Translations under genes and position numbers: made by a program
Shown here: piece by piece, positions 24,254-33,051 of the stretch
Layout of the letters: the number at the start of each line of letters is the position of its first letter
Position numbering within the stretch: the stretch's first letter is position 1
Assembly: GCA_040770625.1 (NCBI GenBank)
Contig: JAXGIW010000002.1
Coordinates: forward strand, 310,001-374,000
Length of the DNA stretch: 64,000 nt
Direction of reading: 5' to 3'
Origin: 58-81 sp012729145
Lineage (GTDB): Bacteria; Synergistota; Synergistia; Synergistales; Thermovirgaceae
Notes under the pieces: model-generated
The model's database searches: none
What the model saw: only the letters and a program-made list of their open reading frames with translations
What the model was told of the DNA's origin: nothing

Positions 24254-25006
24254 ATGAACAGCCACGAGAAGCTTATCTGGATCCTGAAGAGGCTTGGAGA
24301 ACCTCCCTACGAGATGGGGGTTACGGAGCTCTCCAGGGAGATCGGTGTCTCCAAGAGCGGTATCCACAAGATCCTCAAGTCACTTGCCGAAGAGAACCTT
24401 CTTGTTCAGAACCCCTCCACCAGGAAGTACTCACTGGGCCCACTGATCTTCCGTCTCGGTAATGTCTATAGCGATTCCAAGGGTATATGGGAGGTATCCC
24501 ACACCATCATGGATTCCCTCGCCAAAGAGACAGGTACAGCCGTACTTATCGGCATACGTGAAGGCGATGACCCGATACTGGCCTACAAGATGGGCACCGA
24601 CGAAAAGTTCATCTACCAGGGTCAGATCGGGACCCGGTTCCCCTTCAATGCGGGGGCCCTGGGGAAACTTCTGACCGCCTTTTTGCCCGAGGATCGCATA
24701 CGCAGCATACTCCAGACCAGAAGTATCGAAAGAAAGACCCCCTATACAGAAACGGATCCCGACAGGCTGATGGAGGAGTACCGAAGGATAAGAAGACAGG
24801 AGTACGCGGTCAGCATAGAGGAGAACCGCGTCGGAGCCTTCGGTATGGCCGCCCCGATCAGGGATCGGCACGGCAAAGTATGGGCCTGCCTGAGCCTTGT
24901 CGGACCCCGGGAGACATTTACCCCGGACGTGGTTGACAATTGGATCTCCCTGCTCAGGACCGGGGCCGATGAGATCTCCTGTCGCCTGGGTTTCCGGGGT
25001 GCCTAG
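24254..25006 (+). CDS. IclR family transcriptional regulator
   Basis: 250 residues: winged helix-turn-helix at about 5-67 (GVTELSREIGVSKSGIHKIL) and the GAF-like IclR ligand domain at 75-245 (GTAVLIGIREGD, NAGALGKLLTAF, FGMAAPIRDRHG). It heads a run of same-strand genes for amino-acid transport and hydrolysis of N-acyl compounds and likely controls them. ATG with CGGAGG upstream. Confidence 0.93.
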   Translation: MNSHEKLIWILKRLGEPPYEMGVTELSREIGVSKSGIHKILKSLAEENLLVQNPSTRKYSLGPLIFRLGNVYSDSKGIWEVSHTIMDSLAKETGTAVLIGIREGDDPILAYKMGTDEKFIYQGQIGTRFPFNAGALGKLLTAFLPEDRIRSILQTRSIERKTPYTETDPDRLMEEYRRIRRQEYAVSIEENRVGAFGMAAPIRDRHGKVWACLSLVGPRETFTPDVVDNWISLLRTGADEISCRLGFRGA

Positions 25007-25035
25007 GGGGAATCATCCTTGAAAGGACAGGCGTG

Positions 25036-26193
25036 ATGGTCATTCAGAACTATATTTCGTCGCTGCTATCAAACCCGATATTCCTTCTCAGTGTAGCCGT
25101 CTTCACGGGGCTTGTTCTGGGCAGTGTGAAGATAAAGGGGGTAGGCCTTGGGACTTCAGGCGCTCTCTTTACAGGGCTTTTAATGGGTTGGCTCGGGGTG
25201 AAGGTGCCCAGTGTCTTTTTCATGTGGAACCTCCTGATATTCGTCACCGCCGTGGGGCTTCTCTCATCAAAGGACATCGTGGGAGTCATCAGGAAATACG
25301 GTTACAGGTTCATTATCCTTTCCGTTGCCGTGACAGGCGCCGGGGCCCTGGCTACCTATTTCATGGCCCTGGTCTTTTCAGGTTCCGTGGAGCCCCTGCT
25401 TGTGGCCGGGACCTATACCGGGGCCCTTACGAGCTCCCCTGGCCTTGGAGCCGCCCTTGAGATATCGGGGGGCAATCCGCTGATCACTATCGGCTACACG
25501 ATCGCCTATCCCTTTGGGGTCATCTCGGTGGTGCTCTTTGTCCAGCTTCTCCCTGTCCTTTTCAAGGTTGACCTTGTTCGGGAACGGGAGCTTCTGATCC
25601 GGGCGATCCATGACACACCCCCTGGTTCTGCAGGCGGAGTGAGTTCAGTCCCTTTTACGCTGGCTTCATTCGTTCTCTGTATGATCGGTGGTGTCCTCTT
25701 CGGGACCATCTCCATCCCCATCCCCCTGGTGGGGGACTTTTCCCTGGGAAGCACGGGAGGTGCCCTGATCTTTGCCCTCTTTGCAGGAGCCCTTGGGAGT
25801 ATCGGTCCCTTTCCGATGCGCCTTGATACATCTGTCCTTTCGGCGCTTCGCACCTTTTCACTTGCCTATTTTCTGGCCGTAATGGGCATCCAGGCCGGGC
25901 CGGACATACCGAGGATCCTGGCCGAGCACGGTGTCGCCCTCGTGGCCATAGGTGCGGTATCGGCGGTGGTCAGCCTTATCGTCGGATGGATCGTTGGAAG
26001 GGGATTCTTCAAGCTTAACTGGGTGGTATTTCTAGGAGCCATTCCCGGGGCGATGACCAGCACCCCAGGCCTGGGCGCCGCGATTGAATCCACGGGATCC
26101 GACGAGTGCTCCGCCGGTTACGGGGCGACCTACCCGGCGGCTATCTTCTGCATGGTGCTTTTTACAAAGCTGATAATCCATGCCTTGCGGTGA
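25036..26193 (+). CDS. AAE family (aspartate:alanine exchanger-like) permease
   Basis: 385 residues, ten to eleven helices in two homologous halves, each with an Asp-Al_Ex pattern; SSPGLGAALE (about residue 135) and TSTPGLGAAIE (about 343) are the repeated substrate-site motifs. The TrkA-C regulatory domains seen between the halves of YidE/YbjL are absent, so this is a minimal form. It probably moves an amino acid or carboxylate. ATG preferred over the GTG one codon earlier; GAAAGGA lies 8 bases upstream. Only 29 bases after IclR. Confidence 0.82.
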   Translation: MVIQNYISSLLSNPIFLLSVAVFTGLVLGSVKIKGVGLGTSGALFTGLLMGWLGVKVPSVFFMWNLLIFVTAVGLLSSKDIVGVIRKYGYRFIILSVAVTGAGALATYFMALVFSGSVEPLLVAGTYTGALTSSPGLGAALEISGGNPLITIGYTIAYPFGVISVVLFVQLLPVLFKVDLVRERELLIRAIHDTPPGSAGGVSSVPFTLASFVLCMIGGVLFGTISIPIPLVGDFSLGSTGGALIFALFAGALGSIGPFPMRLDTSVLSALRTFSLAYFLAVMGIQAGPDIPRILAEHGVALVAIGAVSAVVSLIVGWIVGRGFFKLNWVVFLGAIPGAMTSTPGLGAAIESTGSDECSAGYGATYPAAIFCMVLFTKLIIHALR

Positions 26194-26293
26194 TCCCGGA
26201 CAAAGGGATCTGTCTCCTGGGAATGCATCAGACGGCTAGAGGATCAATAAAGATTTTTATGCCGCAGACTAACTGAGAGAAAGATGGTGGAAG

Positions 26294-27358
26294 ATGTTGA
26301 CGAGCAAGGGAAGAATGGACAATGCGGTGCCGGACCGGAAAAGAGTCGTCGTTGCTGGTCTTGGGGCCATGGGAAGCGGAATAGCCAGACTTCTCCTGGA
26401 CAAGAGGGCTCTCGTCCAGGTGGTAGGCGCAGGGGCGGCAAGGCCCGACAAGCATGGGAGGGATCTTGGCGAGGTCCTCGGAACGGGTGAGATGACAGGT
26501 GTGGCTGTGACATCAATAGGGGAACTTGCGGACATCGAAGCAGATATTGTAATACAGGCAACGACGTCCTTCACGAGAGAGGCTTTCCCGGACATCATGC
26601 AATTCGTGCGATCGGGCAAGAACGTTATCTCCATCGCAGAGGAGATGTCCTACCCTCATGTGACCGAACCCCTTCTTGCCAAGGATATGGAGGAAGCGGC
26701 AAGAAGCAACGGTGTGACGATTCTCGGGACAGGGGTGAACCCCGGTTTTATACTCGACACGCTGATCCTCACCCTTACCGGATCTTTCGGCAATGTCCTC
26801 TCCATCAGGGCCTCCCGTATAAATGACCTGTCCCCCTTCGGGCATGGCGTCATGAAGACCCAGGGGGTCGGCGCCACTCCAGAGGAGTTCAGGAAGGGCC
26901 TCGATGAAGGGAGCATCACCGGGCATATAGGTTTTCTTCAGTCCGTTCACATGATAGCCGATGCCCTTGGCTGGGATCTCGACGAAGTTATCGAAACCCG
27001 GGAGCCCATCATCTCCAGGGTCCACAGGAAGACCCCCCACGTCACCGTCGAGCCCGGAATGGTGGCTGGATGCAACCATTCAGTAAAGGGCATGAGCAAG
27101 GGCGAACCGGTGATAGTCCTTGAACACCCTCAGCAGGTGCACCCCCAGCTCGAGGGCGTCGAGACGGGAGACTACATAAAGATCCAGGGGGACTCGTCTT
27201 CGGTGGATATGGCTATCAGGCCTGAGATACCCGGAGGCATAGGGACCATATCCATGGCCGTTAACATGATCCCCCAGGTTCTGGAGGCGCCCGCTGGGCT
27301 GGTCACCATGCTGGATCTTCCGTTCCCCCGGGCTTTCATGAAGATCAAGGTTCGTTGA
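26294..27358 (+). CDS. 2,4-diaminopentanoate dehydrogenase-like NAD(P)-dependent enzyme
   Basis: 354 residues. N-terminal Rossmann domain starting VVVAGLGAMGSGIARLL, DapB-like catalytic middle domain (GVNPGFILDTLIL) and a C-terminal extension of about 100 residues characteristic of 2,4-diaminopentanoate dehydrogenase of ornithine fermentation. That enzyme oxidatively deaminates 2,4-diaminopentanoate to 2-amino-4-oxopentanoate. The mutase and thiolase partners (OraS/E, OrtAB) are not in the window, so another diamino or amino acid could be the substrate. The start may instead be ATG 26315. Confidence 0.7.
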   Translation: MLTSKGRMDNAVPDRKRVVVAGLGAMGSGIARLLLDKRALVQVVGAGAARPDKHGRDLGEVLGTGEMTGVAVTSIGELADIEADIVIQATTSFTREAFPDIMQFVRSGKNVISIAEEMSYPHVTEPLLAKDMEEAARSNGVTILGTGVNPGFILDTLILTLTGSFGNVLSIRASRINDLSPFGHGVMKTQGVGATPEEFRKGLDEGSITGHIGFLQSVHMIADALGWDLDEVIETREPIISRVHRKTPHVTVEPGMVAGCNHSVKGMSKGEPVIVLEHPQQVHPQLEGVETGDYIKIQGDSSSVDMAIRPEIPGGIGTISMAVNMIPQVLEAPAGLVTMLDLPFPRAFMKIKVR

Positions 27359-27385
27359 TCCCATGGATGATCAAGGAAAGGGGTG

Positions 27386-27448
27386 ATGGACAAAGGTCTT
27401 TCGCTGCATATCTCCCCAGCGGGGGCGAAATTTGAAAGGGCGATCTGA
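27386..27448 (+). CDS. possible 20-codon leader peptide before YfcC carrier
   Basis: ATG preceded by the strong ribosome site AGGAAAGGGGTG, 20 codons, stop 18 bases before the next start. The frame overlaps an inverted repeat TTTCGC/GCGAAA (27399-27404/27425-27430). It may act in translational coupling or attenuation; there is no obvious run of a regulatory amino acid. Confidence 0.35.
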   Translation: MDKGLSLHISPAGAKFERAI

Positions 27449-27466
27449 ATAAGGAGGATAAGGATA

Positions 27467-28879
27467 ATGAGCGCTGCGAATAATGACACCGTCAAGAAGT
27501 TCAAGGTACCTCATACCTACGTGATACTGTTCATCATCATCGTATTGGCTACGATAGGCACCTACTTTATCCCCGCAGGGGTCTACGAGCGAGTGAAGGA
27601 TGCCGCCACGGGCAGGACCATTGTCGACGTGGCCTCCTATCACAACGTGGAACAGACTCCGGTCAGCTTCTTCGGAATGTTCAAGGCGATCCCCCAGGGG
27701 ATGATCAGGGCCGCGAGCATCGTTTTCTTCGTCTTTATTATGGGTGGCTCTTTCACCATGATGCAGGCGACGGGGGCCATTGATGCAGGGATAGCGAAGG
27801 TAATAACAAGATTCAAGGACAGGGACAAGCTGGTAATACCGGTCATCATGTTCCTGTTCTCCATACTCGGTTTCACCATCGGAGCAGCAGAGGAGGTCAT
27901 CCCCTTTGTTCCAATCGCCATAGCCCTTTCGAGAGGGTTCGGCTACGACGACATTGTCGGGGTGGCCATGGTCTCTACCGGTGCGGCCATCGGTTTTTCG
28001 GGCGGCATGCTTAACCCCTTCACAGTAGGGGTCGCCCAGGGCATAGCGGAGCTTCCTCTCTACTCCGCGCTTGCTTTCCGGTCGGTCGTTTACGTTATTC
28101 TCTACGTGGTCGCCGTATGGTACGTGCTTCGTTATGCGGCAAAGATCAAGGCCGACCCGACCCAGAGCGTCCTGTACGGGGTCGAGAGGGACGCTATCGC
28201 AACTTCAGACCATGACGAAATGCCCGTAATGACCGGCCGTCACAAGATGGCCCTGCTGGCCATGGTCGTAGGGATCGGTTTCATGATCTACGGGGTAATG
28301 AAACAGGGCTGGTATATCAACGAGATCTCGGCACTCTTCATCCTGCTGGGGATCGTTGTGGCTTTTATCGGCGGACTCGGTGCCAACGATATGGCCAAGT
28401 CCTTTGTTCAGGGGTGCAGGGCCATTGCCTTTGGCGCCCTCGTTGTGGGTATCGCCAGGGTTATCCTGGTCGTAATGGAGCAGGGGCAGATAATGGATGC
28501 CATCATCCATGGTCTCGCGAGCGCCGTGGGAATGCTGCCCACCCAGATAACAGCCGTAGGGATGTTCGTTGTGCAGTCCATAATCAACTTCTTCATTCCT
28601 TCCGGAAGCGGACAGGCCGCCACAGTTATGCCGATCATGTCGCCTCTGGCCGATGTGCTTGGGATCACCCGGCAGACGGCTGTTCTTGCCTTCCAGTACG
28701 GCGACGCCTTCTCGAACCAGATAATCCCGACCTCCGGCGCGCTGCTGGGCATCCTGGGGCTCGCTAACGTTCCCTATGACCGCTGGCTCAAGTACAACTG
28801 GAAACTGGTCACTTACTGGTCCATCATAGGTGGGATAGCCGTTATCGTCGCTTCACTGGTTAAGCTGGGTCCGTTCTAG
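27467..28879 (+). CDS. YfcC family (DcuC/ArcD-superfamily) transporter, copy 1
   Basis: 470 residues, about 12 helices. Family landmarks: KVPHTYVILFIIIV at the N-terminus, GAAEEVIPFVPIAIALSRG, STGAAIGFSGGMLNPFTVGVAQ, and FFIPSGSGQAATVMPIM. Members carry amino acids, dipeptides or C4-dicarboxylates. Strong ribosome site TAAGGAGGATAAGG before ATG. Adjacent to the dehydrogenase and an M20 hydrolase; likely imports the compounds they act on. Confidence 0.9.
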   Translation: MSAANNDTVKKFKVPHTYVILFIIIVLATIGTYFIPAGVYERVKDAATGRTIVDVASYHNVEQTPVSFFGMFKAIPQGMIRAASIVFFVFIMGGSFTMMQATGAIDAGIAKVITRFKDRDKLVIPVIMFLFSILGFTIGAAEEVIPFVPIAIALSRGFGYDDIVGVAMVSTGAAIGFSGGMLNPFTVGVAQGIAELPLYSALAFRSVVYVILYVVAVWYVLRYAAKIKADPTQSVLYGVERDAIATSDHDEMPVMTGRHKMALLAMVVGIGFMIYGVMKQGWYINEISALFILLGIVVAFIGGLGANDMAKSFVQGCRAIAFGALVVGIARVILVVMEQGQIMDAIIHGLASAVGMLPTQITAVGMFVVQSIINFFIPSGSGQAATVMPIMSPLADVLGITRQTAVLAFQYGDAFSNQIIPTSGALLGILGLANVPYDRWLKYNWKLVTYWSIIGGIAVIVASLVKLGPF

Positions 28880-28932
28880 GGTCAACGAAGAACCTGCAAG
28901 GCATCTAACTGACAGATCTTTTCAAAGGAACC

Positions 28933-28971
28933 GCAGCCAGACCTCAGTCTCGTTTCGCGAGGTCTGGCTGC
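28933..28971 (+). other. long perfect hairpin between YfcC and M20 genes
   Basis: 13-bp perfect stem GCAGCCAGACCTC/GAGGTCTGGCTGC around a 13-base loop, directly followed by a second small repeat CCATAT/ATATGG (28971-28989). No U-tract. Lies in a 189-bp gap and may be a factor-independent stop of low efficiency or an RNA processing element. Confidence 0.6.
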
Positions 28972-29068
28972 CATATCCATCAAATATGGAAAAAAGCGGG
29001 ATCCCCGGGAAAAAGGTGCATCCTGCCTGTCAAGGATAGATCAATAGCACGATAAAAGGAGGATCCAG

Positions 29069-30211
29069 ATGCAAGACAGGATAAGAGAAGTGCTGGAAAG
29101 GGAAAGGGAGAACATACTCAGTGTCTACAGGGACCTTCATGCTATACCGGAGTTATCCGCCCAGGAATTCAGAACATCGGCCTATATAGCAGATTACCTT
29201 GAAAAGAGGGGTTTCCAGGTCCAGAGAGGAGTCGGAGGGACAGGGCTGGTCTCTTACCTTAGGGGAGAGGATCCCGGGCCGGTGCTGGGTGTCAGGGCGG
29301 ATATGGACGCCCTGGGGCACCTGGTGAACGGAGAGATCCAGGCCATTCACTCCTGCGGCCATGATGCTCACTCGACAATGGGTATCTTTACCGCTGTGGT
29401 GGCCAGGGAGCTCGGTCTGGTAAGGAAAGGAGCCTTAAAGATGCTCTTCCAGCCCTCGGAGGAGCAGGAAGAGACCAGTGGGGCGCGGGCCATGATAGCC
29501 GATGGTGTGCTCAAGGATATGGATATGTGCATAGGGATACACCTCAGACCCATACAGGAAGCACGTTATGGACAGGCTGTATCAGCCCTGAAGCACGGAG
29601 CGCTTTCCAGCGTGACCGCCCAGATCAAGGGGGTCGCCGCCCATGGGGGCAGGCCCCACCTTGGGAAGAACGTGGTCGATGCTCTGGCCGCGATAGTCAA
29701 CGCCGTGAATGCCATATGGGTCGACCCGACGGTGCCGGCTTCGGCCAAGGTCACGGCTTTGAATGCCGGAGGCGCGAACTACTCCTCCATACCGGAGAAG
29801 GGGGAGATGGGGGCGGACCTGAGAGCCAACACCAATGAGGTAATGGAAGAATTGCTGGAGAAAGTCGAACATGCCATAAGGACAGGAGCCTCCACGATAG
29901 GATGCAGCGCCGAGGTCAGAAGGGTTCCGGGTCTTCCTGCAGCCGTATTCGACAGGGACATGATCCGGATAGCCGATGAGGCCATCCGGGAAATCCTTGG
30001 AGATGAAGGTGCTCTCGGGGAGAGGGGAACCACCGGGGCTGAGGATTTTCATGAGTACGTCAAGGCTAAACCTGAACTCAGAACCACCTACATCGGTCTG
30101 GGCTGTGACCTGGAGCCCGGGCTTCATCACCCGGAGATGTCCTTCAGGCAGGACGCCCTGCTTGATGGCGTGGCCATTCTTGCGAACATGGCAGGCAGGA
30201 TCCTTGGCTGA
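29069..30211 (+). CDS. M20D amidohydrolase (N-acyl-L-amino acid amidohydrolase type)
   Basis: 380 residues. Metal-binding motifs of the M20D group: HSCGHDAHSTM (about residue 92), FQPSEEQEE (catalytic Glu pair) and GIHLRP; the dimerisation lid domain lies at about 185-300. Releases an amino acid from an N-acyl derivative or a similar amide in the cytoplasm. ATG has AAAGGAGGAT upstream. Sits between two YfcC carriers. Confidence 0.92.
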   Translation: MQDRIREVLERERENILSVYRDLHAIPELSAQEFRTSAYIADYLEKRGFQVQRGVGGTGLVSYLRGEDPGPVLGVRADMDALGHLVNGEIQAIHSCGHDAHSTMGIFTAVVARELGLVRKGALKMLFQPSEEQEETSGARAMIADGVLKDMDMCIGIHLRPIQEARYGQAVSALKHGALSSVTAQIKGVAAHGGRPHLGKNVVDALAAIVNAVNAIWVDPTVPASAKVTALNAGGANYSSIPEKGEMGADLRANTNEVMEELLEKVEHAIRTGASTIGCSAEVRRVPGLPAAVFDRDMIRIADEAIREILGDEGALGERGTTGAEDFHEYVKAKPELRTTYIGLGCDLEPGLHHPEMSFRQDALLDGVAILANMAGRILG

Positions 30212-30348
30212 AAAAGCATAAGCCTGTTCACGATCGATGGCCGGATGAAGAAGGGAGGTGAAAGCGGCCAGGACGACAGCAGGAAGGACCAGGCAAGGAG
30301 TCCCTTTAAGGGACCGGGATGATCCTTTTCGTTTCGAAGGGAGGTTAC

Positions 30349-31767
30349 ATGATGTCGGTTGAAACAGGTAGTGAGAGGAAAAAGCGCTTCAAGGTCCCTC
30401 ATACTTACGTCATCCTGTTCTCGGTTGTCATCCTCGCAACGATAATGACCTACGTTCTCCCGGCAGGCGTCTATGATCGCTACAAGGACGAGAGGACCGG
30501 AAGAACGCTGGTCGATGCCACCTCCTATCACCACGTCGAAAGGACCCCAGTAAGCGTCTTCAAGATGTTCGAATCACTTCCCAAGGGAATGAAAGAGACC
30601 GCTGAGATCATCTTCTTCATCTTCATCTGCGGCGGCGCCTTCTCCATCATCCAGGCTACAGGGGCGATCGACGGGGCCATAGGGAAAGCGGTCCTCGGGT
30701 TGAAGGGCAAGGAGAAGCTTATGATCCCTATCACGATGCTTATCTTCTCCATAGGTGGAGCCACTTACGGCATGGCTGAGGAGGTCATCGTCTTCATCCC
30801 GATCGGGGTCGCCCTGGCGAGAGCCGTCGGTTACGACGACGTCGTCGGGGTGGCCATGATGTCAACCGGTGCCGCCGTGGGATTCTCGGGTGGAACCCTG
30901 AACCCCTTCACTGTAGGGGTGGCCCAGAGCATCGCCGAACTTCCCCTGTTCTCCGGGCTCGGGCTGCGTTTCGTCGGCCACGTGGTTCTCTACGTCATAG
31001 CCTGCTGGTACGTCATGCGCTATGCGGCGAAGGTCAAGGCCGACCCTTCCCAGAGCATTGTCTACGACCTGATGGAGGCTGACCCTGAGCGCCACACAGT
31101 TTCGCCCGATCTCCCCTTTACCGGCACCCACAAACTGGTCATGCTGGTAATTGTGGCCAGCTTCGCCTACATGATCTGGGGAGTTATCGAGAAAGGCTTC
31201 TACATCATGGAGCTCTCCACGGTCTTCATGGCAATGGGTATCCTGGCGGGTCTATTCGGACGCCTGGCACCGAGCAGGATAGCCTCGTCTTTTGTAGAGG
31301 GTGCCAAGACCATTGCCTTCGGTGCGCTGGTGGTGGGTATCGCACGTGCCATCCTGGTGGTCATGTCCCAGGGGCAGATCGTGGACACGGTCATCAACGC
31401 CCTGGCGTCATGGGTAGCCATGCTCCCCGGTGCGTTGACCGCTGTGGGCATGTTCCTCGTTCAGGTGGTTATCAACTTCTTCATACCCTCGGGCAGCGGA
31501 CAGGCGGCTACGACCATGCCTATCATGACGCCCCTTGCGGACCTTGTGGAGATATCCAGGCAGACCGCGGTTCTGGCTTACCAGTACGGCGACGGTTTCA
31601 CAAACCAGATAATCCCCACTTCGGCGGCTTTGATGGGCGTCCTCGGCATGGCCAGGATGCCCTACGAACGCTGGTTCAAGTTCATATGGCCACTCATGGT
31701 ATTCTGGATCGTAGCAGGATCGGCAATGGTGTTCATAGCGGCGGTGATCAATTACGGGCCTTTCTAA
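30349..31767 (+). CDS. YfcC family transporter, copy 2
   Basis: 472 residues, about 12 helices, strikingly similar to copy 1 along the whole length (KVPHTYVIL start, STGAAVGFSGGTLNPFTVGVAQ, FFIPSGSGQAATTMPIM), so a tandem duplication split by the M20 gene is likely. Start is ATG 30349 or 30352; GGGAGG lies upstream. A 15-base palindrome GTCCCTT-T-AAGGGAC at 30300-30314 precedes it. Probably imports a related amino-acid derivative. Confidence 0.9.
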   Translation: MMSVETGSERKKRFKVPHTYVILFSVVILATIMTYVLPAGVYDRYKDERTGRTLVDATSYHHVERTPVSVFKMFESLPKGMKETAEIIFFIFICGGAFSIIQATGAIDGAIGKAVLGLKGKEKLMIPITMLIFSIGGATYGMAEEVIVFIPIGVALARAVGYDDVVGVAMMSTGAAVGFSGGTLNPFTVGVAQSIAELPLFSGLGLRFVGHVVLYVIACWYVMRYAAKVKADPSQSIVYDLMEADPERHTVSPDLPFTGTHKLVMLVIVASFAYMIWGVIEKGFYIMELSTVFMAMGILAGLFGRLAPSRIASSFVEGAKTIAFGALVVGIARAILVVMSQGQIVDTVINALASWVAMLPGALTAVGMFLVQVVINFFIPSGSGQAATTMPIMTPLADLVEISRQTAVLAYQYGDGFTNQIIPTSAALMGVLGMARMPYERWFKFIWPLMVFWIVAGSAMVFIAAVINYGPF

Positions 31768-31779
31768 GGGGGTGCCCGG

Positions 31780-31806
31780 GCGGGGAGGGGCTGAGCCCCT
31801 CCCCGC
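31780..31806 (+). other. strong GC hairpin without U-tract
   Basis: 12-bp stem GCGGGGAGGGGC/GCCCCTCCCCGC with loop TGA, just after the second YfcC stop and before the next ribosome site. Confidence 0.65.
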
Positions 31807-31830
31807 ACCACAGGGAATGAGGTGTTTGTG

Positions 31831-33036
31831 ATGAACAGGTCTTTAACGAAGATAATATCGACAGTCTCTTCCGGCGAGATCGCGGAGCTAACCGCCCGTT
31901 TCATCCGGATCCCCAGCCACTGGGATGTACCCACCAGGGAGGAAGAGATGGTGGAGGCCGTGGCCTCCTTTCTTTCAGAGGAAAAGATCCCTTTCACTCT
32001 CCAGCATGTGGGAGGTACAAGGAACAATATAATCGCCACCATCAAGGGCGAAGGAGGAGGGAAGAGCCTTGCCCTTTCAGGTCATCTCGACACAGTCCCT
32101 CCCTACAACATGGAGGTCGAGCCCTTCGCAGCGGAGATCTCCGACGGGAAGATCTTCGGGCGCGGGGCCGTGGATATGAAGGGTCCCGTGGCCGCAATGC
32201 TGATGACCCTGGCGGCATACAGGAGGGCTGAAGTGCCACTGAAGGGTGATCTGGTCTTTGCCGGGGTTCTTGCAGAGGAGACCAACAGCGACGGAAGCGA
32301 GACGCTTATCAGGTCGGGCTTCAGGACCGACGGCGCAATTGTAGGGGAGCCCTCCGACAGGGAGTACGCCATAGGCCACAGGGGCCTGGAGTGGATAGAG
32401 GTGGAATTTTTCGGGAAGACCGCCCACGGCGGTGTCCCCCAGGACGGGATCAACGCCATAGTTCATGCAGCAAGGTTCATAGGCCAGGTCCAGGAGAAGA
32501 TCGTTCCGAAGCTGGCCCTCAGGGGCCACCCCCACATGGGGCCTTCGGTAATGAACTTCGGGCGCATTGAGGGGGGGACACAGCCGAGCACTGTGGCCGA
32601 TCACTGTTTGGTAAGGATGGACAGGAGGTACATATCGTCGGAATCTCTCGATGAGGTGATAGCCGAATACCAGGGGATCCTGGACGAGCTTTCAAGGGAG
32701 GATCCTACTTTCAGGGCGGAACTAAAACTCATGGACATAGGGACCATGGCGCACTTCCATCACGTTCCCCTGGAGACCTCTCCCGATGATCCCATAGTGA
32801 AGGCCGTTGTTGACTCCATACGGGATGTTAGCCGCATAGAACCCAAAATGACTACCAGGAGAGGCTGGACCGATGCGGCGATCTTTGGTCACTACGGCAA
32901 GATACCCACTGTTGTCTTCGGCCCCGGTAGCCTTTCGAGATCCCACAGCAAGGCGGAATTCATAACCGTCGATGAACTGGAGGAAGGTTTCAGGACCTAT
33001 GTGTCAATAGCCGCCCGTTTCTGCGGGCTGGCATAA
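31831..33036 (+). CDS. M20 family metallopeptidase, ArgE/DapE type
   Basis: 401 residues. Canonical M20A motifs: SGHLDTVPP, GRGAVDMKGPVAAML (bridging Asp), AEETNSDGSE (catalytic Glu plus ligand), GEPSD and SHSKAEFITVDEL near the end (last His ligand). Such enzymes deacylate N-acetyl- or N-succinyl-amino acids or cleave dipeptides. ATG 31831 chosen because GAGGTG lies seven bases upstream; a GTG three codons earlier would overlap it. Fits a scavenging pathway with its neighbours. Confidence 0.92.
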   Translation: MNRSLTKIISTVSSGEIAELTARFIRIPSHWDVPTREEEMVEAVASFLSEEKIPFTLQHVGGTRNNIIATIKGEGGGKSLALSGHLDTVPPYNMEVEPFAAEISDGKIFGRGAVDMKGPVAAMLMTLAAYRRAEVPLKGDLVFAGVLAEETNSDGSETLIRSGFRTDGAIVGEPSDREYAIGHRGLEWIEVEFFGKTAHGGVPQDGINAIVHAARFIGQVQEKIVPKLALRGHPHMGPSVMNFGRIEGGTQPSTVADHCLVRMDRRYISSESLDEVIAEYQGILDELSREDPTFRAELKLMDIGTMAHFHHVPLETSPDDPIVKAVVDSIRDVSRIEPKMTTRRGWTDAAIFGHYGKIPTVVFGPGSLSRSHSKAEFITVDELEEGFRTYVSIAARFCGLA

Positions 33037-33051
33037 AAGAGGTGAGCGGTA

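Noticed and set aside
30248..30325. 25-codon frame before the second YfcC gene as a leader peptide
   Set aside because: No ribosome-binding site precedes its ATG, unlike the frame before the first YfcC gene.
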